Below are positions 9,901 through 17,534 of a DNA stretch of 64,000 nt, piece after piece. The DNA is taken from the NCBI GenBank assembly GCA_002733415.1, contig NVVR01000010.1, positions 1 through 64,000 on the forward strand, given 5' to 3'. The notes beneath the pieces are model-generated. The model had not been told where the DNA came from and ran no database searches. It saw only the letters and a program-made list of their open reading frames with translations. Position numbers and translations under genes: made by a program. This DNA comes from Kordia sp. (GTDB lineage: Bacteria; Bacteroidota; Bacteroidia; Flavobacteriales; Flavobacteriaceae). Each line of letters starts with the position of its first letter. Within the stretch, counting starts at the first letter, position 1.

Positions 9901-11325
9901 CAAGGAACAAGAAGGCGTATCAGACCTATTCTGTTGACAGCTTTGACTGATATGTTAGGATTTTTGCCAATGGCTTTGTCTACTTCATCAGGAGCAGAAG
10001 TACAACAACCTTTAGCAACCGTAGTTATTGGAGGATTATTAACTTCTACCTTATTAACATTGTTTGTAATTCCAATTCTATATAGATGGATGGAAAATAT
10101 AGAAGAAAAAAAGATAAAATTACAAATACCAAATAAAGCAATAGTAACAGTCTTATTAGTAGTAGGGTTTGGGGTGGCCCAAGCGCAGCAAACTGTAAGT
10201 ATGGATGAAGCAGTGGCTATGGCTGTAGAAAAACATCCTTCCATGGAAGTAGCAAATTTATCTATAGCAAAAACAGAAGCATTGAAAGGTACTGCTTGGG
10301 ATTTTGGGAATACGCAACTATTTACTGGTGCAGATGAAGTAGGTAATAATAACAATCCAACCTATACAACTATAGGAATTGGTCAAACGAACATTGATGT
10401 ATTTGGTATTGCTTCAAAAAGCAAGTTAGTCAGAGCCAATATTAAAGTTGCTGAAACTAGCGCAATACTAACTCGTTTACAATTAATAAGAAAGGTGAAA
10501 TCAGCTTGGATTAAATCTTATATAGCAAAACTTCAATTTGATTCGTATGTTGAAATTGATTCTGTGTACTCAGGTTTGAATAAGGCACTTGATTTGCGCT
10601 TTGAAACAGAATTGATTTCAAAACTAGAATTTAATATACTAGTAAATCAAGGGGCTTTAATTCAGTTAAAAAAAGATAAGGCTTATACCAGTTATCAAAA
10701 TAGTTTACAAGAATTAAACAATTGGTTGTTGTCTGATGAGTTACTTGAAGTTACGGTTACTGATTTGTCTAATTTTAATGCTACGGCAATTGTTTCTCAA
10801 ACAGAATTAAAGAATCATCCCTTGCAAACGTATTGGCAAAATGAACTAGAAGTGGCTACTGCAAATAAGAAAGTTGCTACTGCTCAGTTTATGCCTAAAT
10901 TATCTGCTCAGTATGGGGTTCAGCGAATTGGAGATCAGACAGGATTTAATAGTTATCAAGTAGGTATTCAAATTCCATTGGTTTTTATGAAAACACGAGC
11001 AAAAGCAAAAGCAGCTCAATTACAAGTAAAACTAACTGAACAAGAAAATAAAACCAAAGAATTGCGGATAAACAATTTGTATACTACATTAATAAGTGAG
11101 TGTAAGCAATTGGAAGTTAATTGGGCTTATTATAAGAATAATGCGCTACCATTGGCAAAAGAGCAACGAAATGGAGCTTTATTATCTTACAAAGAAGGAG
11201 CTATGGATTATTTAGCTTTTTTACAAAATATGAAAGCAGCCATAGCATTAGAACTTGAATCATGGAAAGTATTACAAGAATATCAAGAAACAAAAATACA
11301 ATTAGCGTATTTTTTGAATGAATAG
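6997..11325 (+). CDS. CusA/CzcA heavy-metal efflux RND pump fused to a TolC-like outer membrane protein
   Basis: Proton-driven export of heavy-metal cations. Residues 1 to about 1040 are the inner-membrane RND pump: the start MINKLIEFSINNKFIIALF, the periplasmic loops, and a transmembrane helix around GAIDFGIIVDGAVIIVES, which holds the proton-relay acidic residue typical of the HME family. A hydrophobic signal-like stretch (IVTVLLVVGFGVAQAQ) at about 1048-1063 links to a TolC/OEP domain (about 1065-1442) rich in long helices. Fusion of pump and outer-membrane channel in one chain of about 1440 residues is known in Flavobacteriia. The adaptor gene follows 105 bases downstream. Metal specificity (Cu/Ag or Co/Zn/Cd) cannot be assigned. 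Confidence 0.93.
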   Translation: MINKLIEFSINNKFIIALFTLALIVGGIYSVKQVPVDAVPDITNNQVQIITQAPNLGTEDIEQFVTYPVEVAVANLPGVTEIRSISRFGLSVVTIVFSDDMDTYLPRQLVSEKLTEIKANIPKGFGTPFMGPISTGLGEIYQYTLEVAPEFKNKYDATELRTIQDWIIRRQMAMVPGVVEVNAFGGNAKQYEVSIDPNELKAIGLTINDVYEALENNNQNTGGAYIEKNHLANFIRGEGLARSLDDIKNIVVANKGGIPITVKDIGTVQFGTATRYGALTKNGEGEAVGGMILMLKGASTNKVIKNVTNRVTEIQKSLPEGVTIKPFLDRSKLIANTTSTVKTNLAEGALIVIFILVFFLGSWRGGLIVASTIPLSLLFAFILMNAFGVWANLMSLGAIDFGIIVDGAVIIVESTVFMIYQRIQKKGSITAQDSDEITYKASSKMMNTAFFGQFIILIVFLPILALEGIEGKMFIPMALTFSFAMIGAMVLCLTYVPMITSVFLKAPKDVSKKYWGDKIVHWLEDKYENGLVRALKKGKLIVISSIILLGVSGYVFSKMGGEFIPQLDEGDLAFHAILKPGSSLSESIATTTKIEKIVKDEFPEVIDIISRIGVADVPTDPMPMDIADVFVILKPESEWTRDISKDELISSMKQAVEQVPGVNFEFTQPIEMRFNELITGVREDIAVKLYGDDLGILAEKAEEIGKIVATVDGVADMKVEAISGQPQITIKYNRRKLAQYGLQINELNKLIETAFAGGVAGTIFEGEKRFDLVVRLKKELRQDLSNVKNLFVPLPSGTQIPLKEVADISYKSGPMQISRDNTNRRTYVGINVRGRDIKSLVEEIQQKIEAQIELPSGYYIRYGGAFENLERATSKLKTVVPIALGLIFVLIFMALKSFKQTMMIYMAIPLATIGGVFSLLFRDMPFSISAGVGFIVLFGVAVLNGLVLISGFNELKEEGVTDIDQRIKQGTRRRIRPILLTALTDMLGFLPMALSTSSGAEVQQPLATVVIGGLLTSTLLTLFVIPILYRWMENIEEKKIKLQIPNKAIVTVLLVVGFGVAQAQQTVSMDEAVAMAVEKHPSMEVANLSIAKTEALKGTAWDFGNTQLFTGADEVGNNNNPTYTTIGIGQTNIDVFGIASKSKLVRANIKVAETSAILTRLQLIRKVKSAWIKSYIAKLQFDSYVEIDSVYSGLNKALDLRFETELISKLEFNILVNQGALIQLKKDKAYTSYQNSLQELNNWLLSDELLEVTVTDLSNFNATAIVSQTELKNHPLQTYWQNELEVATANKKVATAQFMPKLSAQYGVQRIGDQTGFNSYQVGIQIPLVFMKTRAKAKAAQLQVKLTEQENKTKELRINNLYTTLISECKQLEVNWAYYKNNALPLAKEQRNGALLSYKEGAMDYLAFLQNMKAAIALELESWKVLQEYQETKIQLAYFLNE

Positions 11326-11405
11326 TTTTTGTTACTGATATCACACTGAGCTTACCGAAGTGTTGTCAATAACAAAAAAAACAATTAAGTTTAATTAAAA
11401 AGAGA

Positions 11406-11423
11406 CTCCCGATTACACGGGAG
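11406..11423 (+). other. Small GC-rich hairpin before the adaptor start codon
   Basis: CTCCCG (11406-11411) pairs with CGGGAG (11418-11423) around a 6-base loop, seven bases before the adaptor ATG. It stands out in AT-rich sequence and could affect translation initiation. A regulatory role is only inferred. Confidence 0.35.
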
Positions 11424-11430
11424 ATAAAGC

Positions 11431-12696
11431 ATGAAAACAACAACAATATATATAACAATGTTATTACTAGGATCATTAGTAATAACAAGCTGTAAGCATG
11501 ATAATACCGAAGCTCATAACCATGATGCAGAAGGAAATCATATAGAAACATCAGCTGTAAAACCTACTCATGATTCGCATGAAGGTCATGATCTTGAAAC
11601 TACTAAAAAAGTCACAGATGATGAACACGCACATGAAGAAGAAATAAAATTAACACAAAAACAAATTGACATTCTTGATATTAAAATAGGGGAGCTTACG
11701 CTGCAAAATATGGGCGGTTTTATTGAGGTGAATGGTAAATTAGGGGTTCCTCCTCAAAATGAAGCTATAGTTACTAGTATTTTAGGAGCGAATATCAGTA
11801 GTATTAAGGCTGTTGAAGGTGATGAAGTTAAAAAAGGACAAGTATTGGCTTATATCAGTCATCCATCAATAATCACCATGCAAACGGATTATTTGAAAAC
11901 CTATAACAAGCTTACTTTTTTAGAGCAAGATTACAATCGACAGAAAAAATTATACGAGGCTAATGTTGGCTCTGGACGTGATTATCAATTAGCACAATCG
12001 GAATTTTCTAGTGCTAAAGGATTAGCAAAAGGACTAGCAAGTCAGTTAAGCTTATTAGGGATTTCTGCTAAAAGTGTACGTAACGGAAATATTTCCCAAG
12101 TAGCTCCAGTAAGAAGTCCGATAAACGGATTTATTGAAAAGGTTGAAGTTAAAACCGGACAGTATGTACAGCCACAGACTCCTTTATTTGAAGTGGTGAA
12201 TCCCGAGCATATTCATGCCGATTTAATGGTATTTGAAAAAGATATAAACAAAGTAGAAAATGGTCAAACTGTCCAATTTACAATTGAATCATTAGGAAAT
12301 AAAGAGTTGACAGCGAAAATTTACTCTGTAGGAAAATCTTTTGAAGAGGGGCCAAAAGCATTACATGTACATGCTGAAATTGAAAATAAGGATAAGAATT
12401 TAATTCCTGGAATGTATGTAAGTGCGCGAATAATTACTAAAAACACATTGACCCAAGCACTTCCTGAAGATGCTGTTTTTCAAGAAGGAGATAAATATTA
12501 TATTTTTACTGCAGAAAAAGAAAATGATGGAAAATGGGGGTTCATTCCTAAAGAAGTGTTGATTAAAAATACGAGTAATAGTCTTATAGCATTTGATTTT
12601 GTAGTGCCATTGGAAAAAGGAACTTTAGTGGCACAAAGTGGCGCGTATTACTTAATGGCGGAATTGAAAAAGAGTGAAGCTGAGCATACGCATTAG
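11431..12696 (+). CDS. RND efflux periplasmic adaptor (CusB/CzcB type), lipoprotein
   Basis: Membrane-fusion protein joining the RND pump to its channel. The signal peptide has a lipobox at LVITSC (Cys21), so it is probably anchored as a lipoprotein. Residues 22-75 form a His-rich, probably metal-binding extension (HNHDAEGNH, HDSHEGHD, DEHAHEEE). A biotinyl-lipoyl-like core (INGFIEKVEVKTGQYVQ) and a beta-barrel region follow, and the C-terminus ends SEAEHTH. It is the last gene of the metal efflux operon, after the CusA-TolC fusion. Confidence 0.93.
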   Translation: MKTTTIYITMLLLGSLVITSCKHDNTEAHNHDAEGNHIETSAVKPTHDSHEGHDLETTKKVTDDEHAHEEEIKLTQKQIDILDIKIGELTLQNMGGFIEVNGKLGVPPQNEAIVTSILGANISSIKAVEGDEVKKGQVLAYISHPSIITMQTDYLKTYNKLTFLEQDYNRQKKLYEANVGSGRDYQLAQSEFSSAKGLAKGLASQLSLLGISAKSVRNGNISQVAPVRSPINGFIEKVEVKTGQYVQPQTPLFEVVNPEHIHADLMVFEKDINKVENGQTVQFTIESLGNKELTAKIYSVGKSFEEGPKALHVHAEIENKDKNLIPGMYVSARIITKNTLTQALPEDAVFQEGDKYYIFTAEKENDGKWGFIPKEVLIKNTSNSLIAFDFVVPLEKGTLVAQSGAYYLMAELKKSEAEHTH

Positions 12697-12982
12697 AGTT
12701 TTTTTAGATATGGAAAGCTTTGTTTCTTTATTAATTTAAAGACATGAAGCTTTTCTTGTTTTAGACCAATTGGATTTTAAAACTCGCCAATAAATAAACA
12801 ATAATTATTTGATAGTGTAATGTGTTTAAGAGCTCAATATTACTAGTTGTTTTTAATGCGCTGCGTTTAATTCGATACAGGAATGAGGTCGTTTAAAAGT
12901 AGCGTTTTTGCATTATAGACAAAAACTATCGGTAAATGTTACTTCTCTTTAAGCTAGGTAGTTAAAGAGGTCAACTAAAGCA

Positions 12983-14161
12983 TCACTTTAAGCTAGGAAA
13001 TAGTATATTAATACTCACGCGAATTGGTTTTAGTATTCCATGGATTAAATTAAAGCGTGATAACGTAGCTATCAAATATAACATGATATATCCGTAAGCA
13101 AATATTGATTTAAAGAAAAAACTATTTGCTTCTTGTTCATTCCAAGCAAAGGCTACATACAAATAACTAGTCATAAATATCATTAGTAAACTAATGATTA
13201 AGTAAATTTTGATAGCGTCATTATCTATGCTAATATATTTATTGTAAAAGTTTGAACTGTTTATAGTATTGTTTTTCATCAGAAACCAAATATGAACCGT
13301 GGCTAAAAAGAATAGGGTAGTGAGTCCTTCATAATCTGAAACAGCTTTGTTTATCAGCCAAAAATCATAAAACCCATGTGATAACATCGCAAATAGGTAA
13401 AAACTTATAAATACTAGAATTGGGTTTAGTTTCGTCTTTTTAAATTTTATTAAAAACAATCCATATCCAATTACGGAACTAAATGTCATATGTGCTACTG
13501 TAGCGTACAAAGCACGTGCATTTATGATGTCCAAACCATAACTATTCAGATACATTGCGTTTTCTACAAAAGCAAATCCTAGTGCTGATGCTGAAGCATA
13601 AAAGATATAATCATAAGGTTCGTTAATAGCTTTTGTAAATTTCAACATGATTAAAAAAGGGATAAACTTTATGGTTTCTTCAATAAAACCAATTCCAAAA
13701 ACACTGTAAAGAAAGCTATAAGCAGGTAATTCTGAATCTGTAAACCCTAGTTGGTGTATTACTCCATATGGAATTTCAGAAAAACAAGTAATTAAAATTG
13801 AAAGCAATAAAATTAACGCGATATACCTTTTTTTCTCTTTTTCAAAAATATCTAACTTAATTATATACAATAACCAGATTAAACTAATAGCGAATGAAAC
13901 AGCAATGGAATAGTATAATTTATTTTCATTTAATTGATTATCTGTGAGATGAAAAACTTCTTCTATTGTAGTGGTATTGATTATTAACAATGGAATACCG
14001 ATTAAAAGAAGTATCAATAACAATGATTTAAATCGTTTAAGGCTGAAAAAAGCAACTTTATCAGGAGAAACTTTAAAGTCTATAAACTGTTGTATTATCC
14101 ATTTAAAAACGAGTATAACACCAATAACATCTAACAATAAGAAAATCACATTTTGTTGCAT
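12983..14161 (-). CDS. PrsW-family intramembrane metalloprotease
   Basis: A 392-residue polytopic membrane protein with about ten hydrophobic segments. The PrsW motifs are visible: EETIKF in the segment GIGFIEETIKFIPF, FAFVENAMY in the next helix, and conserved His residues in ATVAHMTFSS and LSHGFYDFW, which would bind zinc. PrsW cleaves the anti-sigma factor RsiW in Bacillus; the substrate here is unknown. The C-terminal part (about 290-392) has further helices beyond the minimal domain. It is a single gene; an imperfect stem (CTCTTTAA with TTAAAGAG) lies just beyond its 3' end near 12943-12967. Confidence 0.88.
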   Translation of the reverse strand: MQQNVIFLLLDVIGVILVFKWIIQQFIDFKVSPDKVAFFSLKRFKSLLLILLLIGIPLLIINTTTIEEVFHLTDNQLNENKLYYSIAVSFAISLIWLLYIIKLDIFEKEKKRYIALILLLSILITCFSEIPYGVIHQLGFTDSELPAYSFLYSVFGIGFIEETIKFIPFLIMLKFTKAINEPYDYIFYASASALGFAFVENAMYLNSYGLDIINARALYATVAHMTFSSVIGYGLFLIKFKKTKLNPILVFISFYLFAMLSHGFYDFWLINKAVSDYEGLTTLFFLATVHIWFLMKNNTINSSNFYNKYISIDNDAIKIYLIISLLMIFMTSYLYVAFAWNEQEANSFFFKSIFAYGYIMLYLIATLSRFNLIHGILKPIRVSINILFPSLK

Positions 14162-14376
14162 GAAGTAAAAATAGGTTATTTTGATTAATATTAGAATAAA
14201 GACCGTTGCACTGTTAGAATTAAGAGCTTTTCGTTGAAAGAAATACTCCTATTTTTATATTTTCATTTCTGATGCTACTTTATATAAGAACAATAAAAAA
14301 AAGAGTTTTTATTTAGAATATAAGGAGAAATCGTATAGTTTGTTTATTAAAGCATCTTTAAAGCTTTCTAGCAATA

Positions 14377-15069
14377 TTATGAACTCCATTTAAACTGTAG
14401 AAACATTGTTTTCCAGTTAGAAGGGAGTTCGGCTGAAATCAATAGTGTTTCATTAGTAAATGGATGTGTAAATTCTAGTTGTTTTGCATGTAAAAATAAA
14501 TTGGAGCAAGTAAATTCAGTTTCAAACATTCTGTTGTGAAACCTGTCGCCGTATTTAGGATCACCAATTAAAGGATGAGATATTTTATTTAAATGAATAC
14601 GCAATTGATGTAAGCGTCCAGTTTTTGGCGTTAATTCAACCAAACTATATCTTGACATGGCATAAGGGTGCACAGGAATGTTTAATTCAACAGTTTTTAG
14701 ACGTTTAAAATAGGTAAGTGCATCTTTATGTACATTCGCGTCTCTACCTTTAACAGGAGAGTCTATTTTACCTAATTCTGCAATATGACCACGCACCAAT
14801 CCGTAATATGTTTTCTGAATTTGATTGGTAACAAATAGTTCTTGAAAAGGCGCAACAAATTCTTTCTTCTTGGCAAATAGTATAATACCTGAAGTTTTTC
14901 TATCCAAACGATGAATAGGATAGAAGGGAAGTCCATACGCATCAAATAAGAGCTGTATTAATGATTTTTCATCAGATTGATTTCTAGCCATACTAGAATG
15001 ATGTACCAAAACATTATTAGGTTTGAGTACTGCTAGGATGAATTCATCTTCAAAACATATAGTTACCAT
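14377..15069 (-). CDS. RluA-family pseudouridine synthase (TruC/RluC-like, no S4 domain)
   Basis: Isomerises uridine to pseudouridine in tRNA or rRNA. The 230 residues contain the catalytic motif HRLDRKTSG (Asp in HRLD, near residue 56), TYYGLVRG, and the KTGRLHQLRIHL motif. No S4 RNA-binding domain precedes the catalytic domain, so it belongs to the short TruC-like group; the exact RNA target is not assigned. Its start is 1 base after the stop of the upstream MFS gene on the same strand, so the two are almost certainly cotranscribed. Confidence 0.93.
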   Translation of the reverse strand: MVTICFEDEFILAVLKPNNVLVHHSSMARNQSDEKSLIQLLFDAYGLPFYPIHRLDRKTSGIILFAKKKEFVAPFQELFVTNQIQKTYYGLVRGHIAELGKIDSPVKGRDANVHKDALTYFKRLKTVELNIPVHPYAMSRYSLVELTPKTGRLHQLRIHLNKISHPLIGDPKYGDRFHNRMFETEFTCSNLFLHAKQLEFTHPFTNETLLISAELPSNWKTMFLQFKWSS

Positions 15070-15070
15070 G

Positions 15071-16261
15071 TTAAGTCAATCGTTTTAATAGATAATAAAT
15101 TAGGACTGATAAGCAACCACAGAATGCAAAACCAATAAACATAGGCAGGGCAGTGGTGTTAACAAAACTTCCAATAAAAGTTCCTAAAGGAACTGAAAAA
15201 AGCGTAGCAATAAATCCGGTTATTGCAGCACCAATACCAGCAATATGTCCTATGGGTTGCATCATTAGCGCACGAAGATTTCCAAAAATAAATCCGATGA
15301 AAAAAAACTGCATTCCGAAAAAGAGGAGGAGTATTTCAATAGATGGATTTACAGTATTATAAAAAATAATTACATAGAGTACAGAAACTACTGCAAAGCC
15401 CATTAAAGCCCATTTTAATATAGGCTCCATACCGTATTTCATTACAATTTTCCCATTTAAAAAAGTTGCTGCACCAACAGTTAATGCCAAAGAAGCAAAT
15501 ATATACGGAAACTCATCCACCAAACCATACTGTAATTGAAACACCTGCTGTGAAGCACTTAAATAAACCATAAAGGACCCTGTTATTAGGGCAGAAATAG
15601 CAGTACAAGCAACAGTTTGCTTAAAACTAAAAACTTCTTTAGTACCAGTAATAAAAACCTTTAGGGTAAAAGGAATTCTATTGGCCTTTGGTAAGGTTTC
15701 AGGTTGTCGAATAGCAAACCAAAACCCTATAATAACTGCAAAAAGAAGTTGCACATAAAAAATAGCTTGCCAAGAGTAATAATCCAATATAAACTTACCT
15801 AAAGCAGGGGCTACGGTGGGGACAATAATAAAGATCACGGTAACAAATGACATTATTTTCGCCATATAGTCACCTTCATAACTGTCTCTAATTATAGATA
15901 TACTAATCGTTCTTGGGGCAGATAGTGCAATTCCTTGTAATATTCTACCAGCAATCATAATTGTTAGTGATTCAGAAAAAACACAAATAAAACTAGCAAA
16001 CACAAATAAAATAAAACCTACATAAACCATTTTCTTTCGTCCGTAAGTATCAGATAAGGGGCCAAAAAACAATTGACCAATCCCTAAACCTAAAAAGATC
16101 ATGGTTACCAATAACTGACCATCAGTAACTTTTTTAAAACCAACCGTTATACCTATTTGGTCTAAAGCAGGTAACAATGCATCAATAGATAAAGCAACCA
16201 TTGCCATTAGAGAGGCCATTATAGCAATAAATTCTAATTGAGAAGTCTGTTTTTTTTGCAT
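15071..16261 (-). CDS. MFS multidrug exporter, Bcr/CflA type
   Basis: A 396-residue, 12-helix major facilitator transporter in the inner membrane. The loop 2-3 signature appears as GQLFFGPLSDTYGRKKMVYVG. The N-terminal LEFIAIMASLMAMVALSIDA and the motif GRILQGIALSAPRTIS in helices 4-5 are typical of the drug:H+ antiporter-1 Bcr/CflA group. The substrate is not known. It is the first gene of a two-gene unit with the pseudouridine synthase; the promoter should lie in 16262-16400. Confidence 0.9.
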   Translation of the reverse strand: MQKKQTSQLEFIAIMASLMAMVALSIDALLPALDQIGITVGFKKVTDGQLLVTMIFLGLGIGQLFFGPLSDTYGRKKMVYVGFILFVFASFICVFSESLTIMIAGRILQGIALSAPRTISISIIRDSYEGDYMAKIMSFVTVIFIIVPTVAPALGKFILDYYSWQAIFYVQLLFAVIIGFWFAIRQPETLPKANRIPFTLKVFITGTKEVFSFKQTVACTAISALITGSFMVYLSASQQVFQLQYGLVDEFPYIFASLALTVGAATFLNGKIVMKYGMEPILKWALMGFAVVSVLYVIIFYNTVNPSIEILLLFFGMQFFFIGFIFGNLRALMMQPIGHIAGIGAAITGFIATLFSVPLGTFIGSFVNTTALPMFIGFAFCGCLSVLIYYLLKRLT

Positions 16262-16436
16262 GCCACAAAGGTATCAATATATTAGAATAGGATAATAAAT
16301 ATGTATATATATTATCTATAAATTTATAATAATAGATTATTAATACCCTAATAAATCACATCTGTTCAACTATAGGAAGTATTCATTGAACGAATTATAG
16401 TATTAATCAACGCTATTATAAGTTAACTTTGTTTAA

Positions 16437-16580
16437 AGCAATTTCAGTATATGTCTTAACTCCTGAAAGTAACACTTAAAACCAATACTTTCAAAAAGTC
16501 CCCAAAGACTATATGTTATGGTAAATTATTAAAATCAGAAACCAACTTTATATTTGATGCAATATAAAGTTGGTTTTTGA
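16437..16580 (+). ncRNA. Candidate small RNA ending in an orphan terminator
   Basis: A 16-bp perfect stem (16539-16554 with 16561-16576, left arm AAACCAACTTTATATT, loop TGATGC) followed by TTT makes a good intrinsic terminator, but no protein gene ends before it on the plus strand. A Bacteroidota-like -7 box (TAACTTTG, about 16423-16430) lies about 110 bases before the stem; I did not find a convincing -33 element. The implied transcript is about 145 nt. I do not recognise a known RNA family. Confidence 0.35.
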
Positions 16581-16640
16581 TCGTAGTATTTTTTGTAATA
16601 AAAGAAGTACATCACAAATATCCTATTTTACATAATATAA

Positions 16641-17494
16641 ATTATAGTTCAAATGCTATTATGAGTAAAATGGCGAATACGATAGTATTTTACATAATTA
16701 CAGATATCATGTCGTTAGACTTATATCGACAGTAATTATGTAACAGCCATTTTACGACCTACATATTATTAAACATTCGAAAGCTATAATTGTCTATTAT
16801 GTAAAATATCCCACAATGTTATACTTTCATTACTATCTGTAGTACTTGGGTGTTTGTACATTCATGGTTTTGTGCTTTCGTTTAATTTCAATATTCTGTA
16901 CAATGGTTCAGTATTTTTGAAATAAACGATTTATAAGAATGTTGCTAACTAAACATTTGCATCTATAATTAGTCATTATGTAAAATTGCCGCTCGCCAAA
17001 GGCGCTCGATTGTTTATTTAAAATAATTAGGCTTTGCCTTAATTTTTTAAAACTCAATTTGCCAACGCTTCCAGCCACCAAAAAAAGCAAAACTTTTTAG
17101 TTTCGTATTTAAGTTTAGAATTGATTAGATAATTAAGTTAACAAAAAAATAGAATGTTTTCGTGTAATTGCCGCAACAGTATAAAATTTTCCTACCGCAT
17201 TTATCCTAACTTTAAAATTTCTATACACTTGCTATATTTTCGTTACTACAAGAACCTTTAAATATTTTTCTCATTATCTTTTGTCTTAAAACAAAAGAAA
17301 CAAAAATTCAAGGCTACATATACTTTTGGAAACAATTAACGGCTCATTTCACTATATTTTAGAAAACTTTTGAACTTACTTAGTTTCTTTACAACTAAAA
17401 TTTAAAAAGCGAAAACCTAATTATATTCGGTTCTCGCTATCTAAAATATGTACGCTCCACTCACCTATTGTTTTAACCAAAATTCTATGAGGCC
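16641..17494 (+). repeat. Long intergenic repeat, copy A (854 bp)
   Basis: Non-coding repeat closely matching copy B. It starts at ATTATAGTTCAAATGC and ends at AATTCTATGAGGCC. Landmarks in order: a GTAAAATGGC...GCCATTTTAC inverted repeat, GTCTATTATGTAAAATATCC, the GC-rich block GCCGCTCGCCAAAGGCGCTC, TTTCTATACACTTGCTAT, AAACAAAAGAAACAAAAATT, and a terminal hairpin ending GGTTCTCGCT. It lacks the roughly 150-bp head found in copies B, C and D. It lies directly downstream of the LRR-Roc-COR gene, whose 3' end is at 17535. No believable coding frame is present. Confidence 0.85.
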
Positions 17495-17534
17495 ACTTAG
17501 ATTTGTTTTAATATTTATATCAGACGACATAATT

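Noticed and set aside
16908-17090. A 60-codon open frame inside repeat A
   Set aside because: It lies wholly in the non-coding repeat, has no counterpart frame kept open in copy B, and has no plausible family.
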